Shown: piece by piece, positions 21,251 to 33,800 of the stretch
Numbering within the stretch: the stretch's first letter is position 1
How the letters are laid out: each line of letters starts with the position of its first letter
DNA from: Chlorops oryzae
Taxonomy: Eukaryota; Arthropoda; Insecta; Diptera; Chloropidae
Reading direction: 5' to 3'
Assembly: GCA_020466095.1 (NCBI GenBank)
Contig: CM035806.1
Location: 90,142,511-90,206,510 of the forward strand
Length of the DNA stretch: 64,000 bases
Notes under the pieces: generated by a model
Told to the model about the DNA's origin: nothing
Databases searched by the model: none
Seen by the model: the letters and a program-made list of their open reading frames with translations, nothing else
Program-made: the position numbers and the translations under genes

Positions 21251-24200
21251 ACTGGAATGCCGAAAATGAGTATAACAAACGGCCGAACCAGTTGTTGGAA
21301 GACCAGCAACCGAAAGTAACGACACCAGACCCATTGGAAGAAAAACGCCCAATCGACGAAGTCCCTAGCTCCAATTCAAAGACGTTACGCAGTCAAAAGT
21401 CAACGGATTGTACTCCTTTAAAGGTCAATAAACTTGTAAAGAAAGCGACATTCAATGACACAATAACAGCATTTGTGTATGCCTTAAAAAAAGACTCTGA
21501 GCTGAGGGGCATCAGCGATACAAAAACTAGAAATTTCATCTCAAAAGTAAAAAATTGTTTTTCGGTTTTCAACTTTGTATTGTATATGTTATATTTCAAT
21601 TGATTTTAATAAACTCTATGAACTTTGTTGTGTCCAAAATGAATGAGTTAACACAAAATTTTTTGATTTTCAGGGGTAAGAAAGAAACCTCAATATTCGA
21701 CTGCGAGTGTTCAAAAAACGCACAGTTCAGTTGGGGGAGATAACTTCGAAAATTTACCTTCAAATCAGGACACAATGAGGATGTAGCTAACAGTTTAAAT
21801 TTGAGACACGAGCTTCCGGTAGAAGATGCTTTTATAGAAATACCGTGCCAACAAACGTATAGGAGAAAAGCCACATTGTTAATTGATTCTGGTGCGGATA
21901 CCAGTTTGATTAGAAGAGAATCGTTGGCAGATGATGTAGACATTGATTTTAAAAAGGTTAAGCGGTTAATAGGAGCTTTCGGAGGAGACTCCAACACGAT
22001 AGGTGAAGTGAAAATAGAACACGATCAGATTCCGTCATTGAAGTTTAATATGCAAGTAGTCCCTTATGGTACAAATTTGCCATCGGATGGTCTCCTTGGA
22101 CAAGATTCACTCTGGAATAAGACCATAATGGATACGATAAGAAAAAATATCACTTTTGTTGAAAAGGGAGCACAGGTAGCTACCCTATCGTTAATTTTGA
22201 AGAATTCTTCTTGTAATGTTCCTGTGGCTAGAAAAATCACAATTCAACCGAGATCGATAAGAATAATTGCAGTTAGTACAGGGTTACTAGCGAATGATTT
22301 AGTGGTGCGCAAAAGAGAAGTGGCACCAAACGTTTTTATTGGAGAAAGTATTACAAAACCCCAGAATGGGTTGGGATATGTATCAGTTTTGAATGCCTCA
22401 GAGGATCAGGCTAAATTAGATATGAAAACCGAACTACAGTATAGTCTTTTAGACGACTATGCGATGTTACGCGAGAATTTTTCTAAGTATGGAGATAAAA
22501 ATTATAAATCACCCGTTTCTTGTTTAATTATTAATACGTGTGCATCCGACTCCAGTGGGGAACCCTGTCACTGGATGTTAACCTAAATGACAAAGAGCGA
22601 ACGTCACTATTGAAAATATGTGAAGATTTTCAGGACGTTTTCCATCTAAAAGGGGATCATCTAAGTTACACTACCACTTTACGTCATGAAATTCCCACAG
22701 AACCTGGCCATCCACCAGTAAACATTAGACAGTATCGTCTGCCCGAAGCCCATAAAGAAGAGATAAATAGGCAAGTCGAGGAAATGCTCGAACAAGAGAT
22801 TATAACCCCTAGTATTTCGCCATGGAATTCTCCCATTATTTTGGTGCCAAAGAAAAGTGGGCCAAATGGAGAAAAGAAGTGGAGGCTAGTGGTGGACTTT
22901 CGTAAATTGAATGAGCAAACGATTAAACAAGATTTTCCAATTCCTAGGATTGACGAGATACTCGACCAGCTAGGGTGTAGTCGTTATTTTACCACGCTAG
23001 ATTTAGCTAGCGGATACCATTAAGTATTGGTAGATGAGGACGACCGAAAGAAGACAGCCTTCAGCACAGGTCAGGGACATTATGAGTTTTTACGAATGCC
23101 GTTTGGCCTAACAGGGGCACCGGCAACATTCCAACAAATAATGAATCATATTCTTACAGGGATTCAAGGAATATATTGTTTTGTTTACTAAGATGATATT
23201 GTAGTCTACGGCAGAAATTTAAAGGAGCATGAAATACGTTTGCGAAAGGTTCTACAGGCTCTAAGAGACAACAACCTAAAAATACAAACAGAAAGGTGTC
23301 AGTTTTTAAGAAAAAATGTGGTTTATTTGGGTCATCGCTGTTCTGAGCAAGGTGTTTTGCCATATCCAACTAAGGTAGAGTGTGTGAAGCGTTTCCCAGC
23401 ACCCAGGAATAAAAAACAACTACAATCTTTCCTGGGTTTGGTGAACTACTATAGGAAATTTATTCCCAATGCAGCCCGAATATTGCCGCCTCTTACCAAT
23501 TTGTTAAAAAAGGATGTCGAGTACGAGTGGTCTGAGTCTTGTCAAAGCGCAATGGTAGCCTTAAAAACCGCTATTACCAGTCCGCCGATTTTAAGATATG
23601 CGGATTTTTCTCAACCCTTCTTGCTGACTACAGATGCCAGCAATGAGGCTTTGGGAGCAATTCTATCACAAGGAGTTCTGGGAGAAGATCTACCGTTTTA
23701 TTTTGCAAGTAGAGCGTTGAGTCAGACGGAACAAAGATACTCAACAATAGAGAAGGAGTTCTTGGCTATAGTGTGGGCCACAAAAAATTTTAGATCATAT
23801 TTACTAGGACGTCATTTCACTATTTACACTGACCATAAGCCGTTGAGAGGAATAGCGAATTTAAAAGACCAAACGTCTAGGTTGGCTAGATTCCGACACA
23901 AGTTGTCAGAGTTCGACTTTGAAATTTGTTATAAGCCGGGGAAAACAAATCAGAATGCGGACGCTCTAAGTAGATTGCCCTACGAAGATACCAACATAGC
24001 CGTACTGACAAGTTCTCAGGCCAGGCAAAAGGCAGACCCGTCAGATAGTTCAGGGGTACTCATGGAAGTTTGTTTAAAAAATAACGAAGAAGGGGATATG
24101 TTAGAAAACCCTGATTTGGGAAAGGAAGACTCTGCCGTTTTCCTGACAGACCCCAGAGATATAAAATGTACTAAAACAATTTCATGATAGTCCGATGGGT

Positions 24201-25144
24201 GGGCATAAAGGGGCTCTAAAAACATATTTCCGTATTCGCCGCCAATTTAAGTGGAGCGGCATGCAACGCCAAATAAGAGATTATGTCAAGGCATGTACTA
24301 AATGTCAGCAGAATAAGGCTAGCAAAGCGACGAAAATGCCCATGGTTATAACAGATACGGCTCATAGACCATTCAACAAACTGTTTATGGACATGGTAGG
24401 TCCTCTACCTACCACCGCCTCAGACAACAGATATATTCTCACAATAATAGATGATTTCTCTAAATATTTTATTTGTGCGGCCATGCCGGATGCAGAGGCT
24501 AGCACAGTAGCGAAAATTTTTTTTAAAGAGGTCATTTCGAAATTTGGTATACTTCGATTTTTGGTGACCGATAATGGCACGAACTTTACTTCCAAACTAT
24601 TTTCAGATATTTGCAAGCTACTGGGAGTGAGAAGACTTACAACTAGTCCATATCACCTTCAGTCAAACGGGGCACTGGAAAGATGTCACCGGCCTTTGGC
24701 CGAACATCTCCGTATGGTGGTAAATGAAAATGGTACGAACTGGGACGAATGGATATGCCATTCTATACACGTTCATAATAATTCTGTCCAACTGTCGACT
24801 TGCCAGTAAATTTGAAGAAAAAACCCATACCTCTCTATAACCCAGACGACTACAGCAAAATTCTGAAATACCAAATTCAAAGAACGTATGATTTGGTACG
24901 TAAGAACCAAGAAAAATCAAAAGAAAATTCAAAGAAATATTATGATACCACAGTAAATTTCCAATCATTTAAAAGCGGTGAAAAGGTTTGGCTCAAAAAC
25001 CAGAATCGAAAAAACAAATTTTCATCACCATGGGTGGGCCCTTATACAGTAGTGTCTGCTATTGGTCCGGTGAATACCAAGCTTTTGATAAAGGGAAAAG
25101 AAAAAACTTACCACAACAACCTCTTGAAACCATATTACCAATAA
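21251..25144 (+). pseudogene. G1 pol: protease, RT, RNase H, integrase
   Basis: Protease has LIDSGADTSLIRR near 21885. RT runs from about 22690; TAA at 23021-23023 and a TAA at 23189-23191 in place of the residue before the catalytic DD abolish it. RNase H (TTDASNEALGAILSQ near 23630; TDHKPLRG near 23830) reads openly. The integrase zinc region (HDSP...GH) starts near 24185 after a frameshift, and the core acidic residues lie in LFMDMVG, VTDNGTNF and NGALERCH. A small deletion and frameshift near 24800 precede the C-terminus, which ends with TAA at 25142-25144. There are also frame changes near 21240, 21760 and 22540. An intron-like insert may lie at 21547-21673. Confidence 0.8.
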
Positions 25145-27971
25145 TAAAGAAAACAATTTTATATTTTTTTTTACGTTTATATTCGTTTTCAAAAAATTTA
25201 TTTAAAAAAAAAAAAAATTTATGAACACAGCTTGCGTACAGTATAGTACTCCAAAATGCGACAAACGTTGTCCTTAAAATTTTTTTTAATGCGGGTTCCT
25301 TGTGTTTAATCGTACATCATTTTGTTACGCTTTCTATAAATTTTTCTATTTTGAAAATTTGATGCGAAGATTTTTCCTATTCTTCGATGATACAGTTTTC
25401 ATTTTCGGCTTATTTAAAAAAATAAAAATATTTATATGTACTTACTTATAATTGAATGAAGTATCAAAATATTCAGCTATCGGTAAGTTATATATGACGG
25501 GATAGCCAAATTTTTTTTTTTACTTTTGGGAAAAAAAAATTTGACTGGCAACTTATGCTGTCACAAAAATTTTTTTTTTTCTGATTTAAAAAAAAAAATA
25601 AATATAAAAAAAAAAAATTGTCCAAAAATCTAATTTTTTCGTCTGCAGTTTTGGACAAGTATATCTCCTAACATGGCGATATTACCATACACGATTAATA
25701 AGCTTTTGAATAAATAAAAAAGTCAAAAAATAAAAATTTGAAAACAGAAGTCCAATTTTTGGAACGATTTGATAATGAAAGATTTTCTGCTAACTTTCAA
25801 TACTAAACTCAGTACTTAAGCTTAAACCTATATGAACTTAAAAAAAACAAAAATATGAATAATAATTTCAATGATACATTATTTGAATTTTACTTAAATT
25901 TACTCAAAATAAAACTTTCATCTATTTGACAAAGGTTTAAGTAACTCTCGACGTCGCAGAATCGCCTAAAATTTTTAACTAACCTCCTTTTTCGCTTCTT
26001 ATAATAAATACCAAAAAACATATTATATATTTTAGTGTAACTATACTAGTTTACTAAAAATAAGTTAACGTATCAACCGGAAATTACCAGCGGCAACTTT
26101 CCAGGAACTCCACTACATTGCTTCAAGGCACAAAATTTCATCTTTATATGACGTTTCCAACTCCATTAAAGCTAATTGTAAGATACGAGAGTTCATCTTT
26201 TCATTTCAATTGGGTAACTAATTGGCGAGATAAAGCAAAATCAAACCGGTGCCATTATCTAAGGCACATTACATCATATTATATTTAAAACTGTTGTACA
26301 ACCACCGTTCTAAAAACAATTGCAGCGTCCCGTTTCATCAATAAGTTCCAAAATATCAACGTTTCAAAATATATATCACATTTTGTGGCAAGATCATACC
26401 GCCTCCTTGCAAAGCGGAGCGCTCAGAAAACGATTGTCAGCAATATCGAACTAAAAATCTTAAAACACTCTGCTCTAAGCATTCATTTTCATTGAACATC
26501 TAAGCATTCATTATAATTGAAAAAGGCTCACGATTTTCTTTATATAAAGAAATTTTCATTGATGCTAACTTGCCTACGAATGCAATATCAATGTAATATC
26601 CACTCCTTTGATGTCATCAAGGTCACTGGAAAAAATGTCTCACATAAAATAATGCGATCACAGGATGTTTTGGTAAAAGTTTTACATCTACAAGTCGAAG
26701 CAATGGTTCGAGGCAACAATTCAAGCTCAGGGAGCAGGCAGCGCTTCGGAAAGAAAAAGCTCGCGAGCACACCCCGAAAACCTAAGCACGCCACTTACTC
26801 CAAACGTATCTCTGCGGGAGGATAAACCTTGCGCAATGCTGAGAGATGCGAGGGGAAAGCAAAGCTACTATAAGGGGGAAGGGGCTGGAGCATGGATTCC
26901 CGAAAAAATGCAACAACCTCACAAAAGTTCGAATCACCCTACATTGTTCGAATCATCGACCCAGGAGCAGAGCGTCTCATCACGATTATTAACACGTGTT
27001 CGAAACACACGACATTTTTCAAATCAAGGACCAGTTGCGTGGGAAAGGAAATAGTTGCAGCCGGACCGATCATGAGATTCAAGGAAATTGATCACGATAG
27101 CAGTTGATAAGGAAACCCGTGCGCTATCGTTCTGAAGTCTTCATAGAAACGAAAGTCGTTTTCGTCACAGTTATTCTTTATGTTTATTTCTGGATTTCTA
27201 CTGGCCAATAAATCACGTAATTTTCCTCATCTGCGGCGCGACAATAATCGCAGACAGCGAGAGTCATCAGTGCCCATCACCCCCGAACGATTTTGGAATC
27301 GGGGACAGCATGAATCATCAGTGTCGATCAACCCATGAACTATAAAGGTTTCGTGAACAACAGCCAATAAGGATTATTACAAGTAAGGAAGCAATAAGAA
27401 TAACATTGTTAGTCTTTCTTATAATCACACGCTTTTTCTGGATGTCGTAGTATTCTCTAAAACTAATTGTATGTATCTCTATTGGCTTCGAAATAGTTAA
27501 AAAAAAATAAACAAGCTTTTTGCTATTTTTCATAAAATTCGCCATACCTTAATTCATTAAACAGAAACATTCTAGCTTTTGCATTCCTGTTATTTATTAA
27601 AAAAAAAAAAAAAGGTGCATGTATAAGTTCGTGCATATTTTACTTAAATTTATCCAATTTCAATTGTTTGATTTGTTTATGCGTCATGCAAGGTTGTAAA
27701 GAAGTGACAAGGGAGAAGTAATTGAATTAACTTAAAGTTAAAGTTTTTTTTTTCATTTTAGCCTAAGATATTCTAATTAAGTACGTTAAGTTTTTCAACC
27801 TAGCATAAGAAAATTTACAGTAAACTCTTAAAACTCAAAAGAAAACCAGAACCGAACGTCACAAAATTCGAATGTAGGGATCGCGTCTCGTGTCCGAGAT
27901 TGTCCGTAAACAAAAACAAATATATTTTTTCTCCTATTTTGCCCGAGGATCCTTCCTATAAGGGGGAGGGA
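25145..27971 (+). other. G1 3' region without recognisable genes
   Basis: 2.8 kb, strongly AT-rich with many A and T runs up to about 26400. An A/T hairpin lies near 25510-25555 (CCAAATTTTTTTTT and its near-complement). Short open frames at 26517-26825 and 26892-27107 match nothing I know. Near 27240-27340 a roughly 60-bp unit (GTCATCAGTGCCCATCA / ATCATCAGTGTCGATCA) occurs twice. It could be a long 3' UTR, a decayed env, or foreign sequence. The purine tract AAGGGGGAGGGA at 27960-27971 precedes the LTR. Confidence 0.5.
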
Positions 27972-28919
27972 TGTTAGGTGTCGACTTTGGCTGAGTAGGT
28001 TCAGAACACCTGGCGGTGGTGGCCACAGACCACCACGCTGGGAGCGCCTGCAAGTAATTCAATAACATTCCAGCAATCTGGCTGTAACTAGATTCTTCTA
28101 ACATTTTTACCAAAGCGTGGGAATTCAAAAAATATTTTATTTCCACTTCTTAAGAGTTTTTTCCGAATTTGCATTCCCATAATTCTAAAACTGAAATGCA
28201 CTTGTGCATTCTGCACATATAAAATTTCATTAAAAATCAAAATATAGCAAACAAAAACAAATTGTCTACAAAGATTGCAAACGTTATCTGCAAGACTTTA
28301 TAAGGTTTTGATTTCAAACAACCGTAAAATTCGGACGCATGGAACTGCAAGGAAAATTCTGCCGACGTTGCATTCCCTCGATCAGCACATAGGCTGATCG
28401 CTTTTCCAAGTCACGTTGGCCCAACGTATGTGCGCCGTCGCGGCCAGCAAGCCGTCGACGGCTCAGTCGCGTTAGGAAATTGTAAAGGAAAATAAAATTC
28501 CTAACGCAGAGGTTAATGATTTTCGTTCGTGAAGCCGCGAGGGACTGTCGGTTCACTGGTGTTACTTTTGATTAACAAAGGAAGATTGTGCAGTTGGTGT
28601 TGAAAGTCAGTCCTCATTAAAGGACTGACTTTGTGTTAAAAGTTGTAATCGAGTATGCTCGAAATTTAAGGAAAGAAAAGAAAATAAGCCAATAAAAATT
28701 AAAAATTGTCAAATTGTGTTGAAAGTCAGTCCTCATCAAAGGACAAAGGACAAAAAATAAAAGAAGAAAATAAATAAAAAGAAAAGTAACATTAATTCTG
28801 GTGCGATTTCATTGAAAAGAAAAGGAAAACACGAAAAACTACAGAAAAAAAAAATAGTAATAACGTCACCCCTTCCTTCCTTTTTCAACGGAAAAGAAAG
28901 AAGGAAGAATATCGTTACA
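27972..28919 (+). repeat. 3' LTR of G1 (duplicated-block copy A)
   Basis: 948 bp, TGTTAGG...CGTTACA, preceded by a purine-rich tract. It has one full hairpin repeat and a second one truncated after its left arm, so it is shorter than the other two LTRs. The right flank AGCTTTTAGTAG is the same as at 53679, so this end was duplicated together with its flank. Confidence 0.8.
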
Positions 28920-29157
28920 AGCTTTTAGTAGACAGAATTGGTCGGAAGATTGTGGGCCGACTTTTTCCACGCTGGTTTGTTAGGAGAAATATAAGTGCCT
29001 AGGTTGTACGTACCTGTGATTCCACTCTGGAATCCGGGAAACGGCACTGGATGCTTCGGCGAAGCGGCGTAGCGGATCAAATGTAAAATTGTGCGGCGCG
29101 GTATGGGGAATTAAGGTTTCCGTTGAGAACTCAATACGTTACAAATAAATATGGTCT
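28920..29157 (-). repeat. Fragment like the minus-strand BEL LTR
   Basis: About 29005-29157 resembles 40432-40580, the internal end of the minus-strand BEL 5' LTR (shared landmarks CCGGGAAACGGCACTGG and TTGAGAACTCAATACG). This is probably the remains of the matching 3' LTR, cut on the right by the RTE fragment. 28920-29004 is unassigned. Confidence 0.5.
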
Positions 29158-29169
29158 TTTTGGCTCTTA

Positions 29170-29640
29170 GTGAATATAGAAAATTATAAAAAGAAACGTT
29201 CAACGACTGGTGTTATGTGCGATCAAAAGATAAGCGACCGCTTAAAATCCAAAATTTACCGCACAGTCATGATGCCAGTCGCTCTTAATATTACCGAATT
29301 TCTACCAGCAACGAAAGAAGCAGAGAGAAAGGTTTGTGTTATGGAAACAAAGATGCTTCGCTGGATATCCGGACTCACTCGTCTTGATTATGTTCCAAAC
29401 GTAGACATCCGTAGACGCTATGGAGTTGCGCAAATTATTGGGAAAATGCAAAAAGCAAGGCTACGCTGCTATGGACACGTCTTGAGAGCAAATGAGGAGA
29501 CTTTGGCAAAGAAAGTCTACGCACTGGAAATCGAAGGTTGCAAAAACGGGGGCGTCCAAAACAGCGCTGGATGGACACAATAAAATAGGACCTAGAGGCT
29601 GTAGGACTTACCTCGGATGACGCAACCGACAGAACAAAAC
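29170..29640 (+). pseudogene. RTE-clade non-LTR RT C-terminal fragment (copy A)
   Basis: The frame 29170-29583 has the end-of-RT signature of RTE/BovB-type elements: KMLRWISGLTRLD, VRNxxIRRRYGVAQI-like text, and RLRCYGHVLR. After 29540 the homologous reading moves to another frame (GRPKQRWMDTIK, then LEAVGLTSDDATDRTK) with a stop inside. Only about 150 codons of ORF2 remain, with no 5' part. Copy B has the same fragment, so it predates the duplication. Confidence 0.75.
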
Positions 29641-29879
29641 AGAACAACTTTTTTTTTGTGTTTTTATTAATGGCTTCAGATTAAGTTTTTATTTATTATT
29701 TGATCTATTCTTGGCAATTGATATTGCGCGCACTAGTTGGATGATTTTTTTTGTTTTCGGACGCGCGGTTTTTGTTTTTCTCTCATGTACGACCGGGTTG
29801 AGCGTCGAGGTTCGAATACGATCCGCTCAAAGCTATCAGTGGAGCTAGCGCTGTTAAAAAGACGGTTTTTAATAATATC

Positions 29880-30880
29880 AATACATTTTCCATTTAGTTA
29901 ACGGTGCGGCTGCATAGGCTCTGTGGCTAGAAAACGGACATACTGCCCACCTTGCGCTACGCAACCGATATTTCCTGCTAACCTTTCTCGACTGCGCAGG
30001 AAGTCGAAGACCTCTTGCACCATCCCCTGGACGGGGGCCATGTCGCGGTCGAACGGGATCTGCCAATCCTAGGCGCTAGGTGTGGACACCGAGGTCGTTG
30101 GTTGGGGGGCTGGAGACAGCGCGAAGCGGATGTGACGTTCCCGGTGGGGCTTGGGGTTCTCGCTGCTTCTGGGCGGATTTTCCGAATCCAACCCGTTTGT
30201 GTGATCTAGTGTCGACGGCTCGAGGGAGCTGATTACGACCGACTGAGGCTTGCTTGGGGTCCTCGGAACTGCAGCGGTGGCCCTCGGCGTTGGGGTGTTG
30301 ATGGCGAACGGGGCCGCTCAATTGGCGACTGATTTCGGTGTAGTGGCAGGCGTCGTCGATCTGTGGGGTCTCTTTGAGGCGGGCGGTTACGCTCGCCGGA
30401 ATTGCTTCACTCCTCCGGACGACCATGGCTTGTGCGCGAATAATAGAAACGTCGTCGAGAGCGTCGTCAAGCGGCTAGAGTCGCCCGCGAGTCAGGCTCC
30501 TGGGCTTTTAAGGGGCGCCATGGGCCGGACTCAGCGGGCGATAGCGATCCCGGCCGCTGATGGATCAGTGTGTGATGCTATTCTCCAAAAATTTTGCAGC
30601 GATCACTTGAATGGCAATCCTTCCTCAGGTGGGTCGGCGAAAAACAAGATAGGCAGCATTTGCCCTGCTGTACGGTCAGTAATCGCTTCCCGATCGTCCA
30701 TCGGCGGAACCGGCGGCAGGGACTCAATCCATGGGCCTAAGCGCACGCTACGCACGGAGGTCTTCCTCCCATTCCAATAGTCTAAAACGAATAGGAGAGA
30801 CTGATGCGGGGATGGTCGAGGATATGGCAAACGGGGAAGATGAGGCGGTGTTGCGAAAGGATGAGTAGGGTTAGTCATAA
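29880..30880 (-). pseudogene. Possible second BEL/Pao gag remnant (copy A)
   Basis: Downstream of the BEL integrase on the minus strand lies a GC-rich kilobase. One minus-strand frame near 30650-30560 reads C-L-S-C, four residues, H, four residues, C, then a Cys and HHTLIH. This is the CCHC plus HHTLLH pattern of BEL/Pao Gag zinc regions. A Pro/Ser/Thr-rich stretch follows with several stops. It may be a separate gag remnant or a rearranged 3' part of the same element. The open plus-strand frame 30250-30780 is its antisense. Confidence 0.4.
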
Positions 30881-30889
30881 TGCTTCTGA

Positions 30890-33800
30890 AAGTTCAACGG
30901 GTAATAGTTTTGTAATTAGCCTTGTGATAATGCCACCCTTCGTCCTGACATGGACAATGCGCACAAGGCCATCGTCTCCAGGATGCACCTGAACGATCCT
31001 TCCCTTCTTTCACTCAAAAGGTGGCAGCCGGGTAGCTATGATGACGACGAAGTCGCTTAGCTTCAGATTCGTTTCCGGCACTTTCCATTTGTCTCTCTTA
31101 TGTAAATCCAAAAGATATTCCATTTTCCAACGTTGATCGAAGCGGTGAAATATCCTCAGTTTCTCCCATCGCGTAGTGAGTGGAAAATCGGCCTGGGATT
31201 CTTCGGGCCATGCTGTGAGAGGAGCTCCTCGCAAAAAATATCCAGGCGTCAGCGCCAATAGGTCTGCTGGATCTTCTGACATCGGAGTGAGCAGGTGCGA
31301 GTTCAAGAATTCTTCAAACGAGAACGAGGTGAGGACCAGCCACCTTGACGAAATGGGTCTTGAAGCTTTTGACCACCGCCTCCTAGAGTCCACCAATCTC
31401 AGGTGCGTGGGGCGGGATCAATTGCCATTCGAGTCCTTGCAGGACATAGTTTTGTTGAAGGTTCTCAGCAGCGTTTAAAAGAAAGCTGGTGAATTCCGTA
31501 CCTAAAACATTTTTTGCGCCTTTGAAATTTCGACCGTTGTCGGAGAAAATTTGCCTAGGCAGGACACGCCGCCCGACGATACGATCAAACGCTGCTCGGA
31601 ACGATGCCGTAGATAGTTGAGGGAATAGCTTTAGATGAACGGCTTTTGTGGCAAAACACACAAAGCCACAGACATAGCTCTTCAGATACGGCCCGGTTCG
31701 AAAAGCGGAAGTTTTTATGGCCCGGCAAAATCGACGCCTGTATGTGTGAATGGGAATGATAGCGTCGATCGTTCGGCTGGCAGCGCGGCAATCATTTCCA
31801 TTTTCAATCGCTGCTAATGGATAGTGCACGCAGACAGCGGGTGATGCAGCTCTTTATTTTTCGTTTCAGTCGCGCGATGTAGAAGGTTTGTCGCTCCATG
31901 CGAAACATGAGTTGACCGCCGCCATGCAAGAGTGTTTTGTGAAAGAATTCCAAATACAAGCGGCACTGGCGATTCCACGAGCCACGGCGGTCCTTGCCAC
32001 CAAATCGGATTCTCACACAGGTCCTAGCCAACGCTCCTCGGGTCCCCAAGTCAACCGGATTGTCCCGCGATCGAATATGGCGCCATTGAATAATGCCAAT
32101 ATAGGTCAGAATTTGGGAGATTCGGTTAGCGCCGTAAGTCTTCCACGCATTCGGAGGCCGCTTTAACCATGCCAATACGATTGAAGCATCCGTCCATAAA
32201 AACGATTGGTACTCATGATTATGAAGTTGAGCCTTGATTGATTTGAACAATTTGGAAAAAAGAACTCCAGGCAGAGCTCGAGCCGGGGCAGGCTGACCGT
32301 TTTTAATGGAGACACCTTAAATTTTGCGGTAGATAGATGGGCGTGAACTCCATTTTGGCTTTCGATTCGAAGGTAGAGTGCTTCGTAATGTGCTCATTCC
32401 GAAGCATCACAGAACCTGTGGAGTAGAATGGCGACGGTGGGTTCGTAGTGGACCCACCTCGGAATCTGGATTTGCTTGATGAATGACAGATCAATTATGA
32501 AGGCGTTCAAGCGTTCTAAGGACTTCTTGATACTCGCTGATCCCATTCAGTGCCCTCGAGCCACAAGGGTTGCAAAAGAACCTTGGCGCGGATGATGATC
32601 GGAGTCAGCCATCCTGATGGGTCAAACCGTTTAGCGATGTCGGATAGAATCTGTCGCTTGGTGGCTGATCCCATTCAGTGCCCTCGAGCCACAAGGGTTG
32701 CAAAAGAACCTTGGCGCGGATGATGATCGGAGTCAGCCATCCTGCTGGGTCAAACCCTTTAGCGATGTCGGATAGAATCTGTCGCTTGGTGGTAGAAGTG
32801 GAAGCAGATTGACTGTTCAGTGTGTATGAAAAACAGTCGGTGTCAGCATTCCAGCGAATCCACTACATTTTCGCATCGCTTGCAGATTTGAACTTCAAAA
32901 ATTCGGCATCAAGGAGTTGGGAAGGGGCGACACCCTCCAATAATTGTGCACGATTTGTGGTTATTGTCTTCAAGAAGAACCGCGCGGAGCCGAGTGTGCG
33001 GATGAGCTATGTTTTTGCCGCGCAAGACTCCTCCAGGGTATGCCTTCCGGCAAGGACGTCATCGACATAAGTTTCATTCTTCAGAATAAAGGCTGCTTGG
33101 AGAGCATCCTGCACAGAATGGTTGGCCAACTGGTGGAGCGTGCGAATCGCCAAAAATTGAGCACAATTGACACCAAACGTAACGGTTTTCAATTCGTAAT
33201 CCCGGACAGGCGACGACTCATTCTCTCGAAATAATATACGTTGAAATGCTCGATCGTCTTCCTGCACCTGTATCTGTCACTACGTCTTCCCGATGTCGCC
33301 GGTAAACACGAACGAGCAAAAGGATGACCAACCCCGCTGTCCGACATGAAGCACATCGTTCAACGATAGGAGTGACGAGGTGTTCTGTGACACATTGAAA
33401 ACGACGCGTACTTTGGTATGGGTACTTTCTGGCTTCATCACTGCATGATAGGGAAGATAAAAAGAAATAAAATTATTTTCGTGTATAATTTCAGAGTTTG
33501 GGCATGGCTCCATGTGATCATATTTTGGATATTCAGATAGCACCGAACTATAGGTGTCACGCATTAAAGGTTGCCTGGAAAGCCGTCTTTCCAAGCTCAT
33601 GTATTTCGTTAACGCCCCGAACCGTGGCGAGCTTAAGCGTAAGGCGGATCTTGAAAATTTGACCTGAAATGGTAGACGTACGACATATCTACCTTCGGAA
33701 TTCCTAACGGTGGTTTGAGCATAAAGTTCTTGACAACAAACGTCCTCTGAAAGAGGCGGAGGAGAATTTGGTACTTCTTCTTGCTCCCACAACAACTTGA

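Larger units (their letters stand above)
10370..28919 (+). mobile_element. Ty3/gypsy LTR retrotransposon G1, degenerate and interrupted
   Basis: A TGTTAGG...CGTTACA LTR at 10370-11368 is followed by a leader, gag (19457-21250), pol (21251-25144), a 2.8-kb region without recognisable genes, a purine-rich tract at 27960-27971 and a second LTR at 27972-28919. The errantivirus at 12412-19171 is inserted in the leader. The two LTRs differ noticeably (for example around 10785-10830) and the flanking bases differ (AATAT left, AGCTT right). The two ends may therefore come from different insertions joined by recombination. Treating this as one element is an inference. Confidence 0.65.

Noticed and set aside
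27318..27545. Minus-strand 75-codon hydrophobic frame
   Set aside because: It sits in AT-rich DNA with no family match; hydrophobicity follows from base composition.
30250..30780. 176-codon plus-strand frame, identical in the second copy (55009-55539)
   Set aside because: Identity reflects the recent duplication. The sequence is GC-rich and lies antisense to the BEL remnant, with no recognisable domain.
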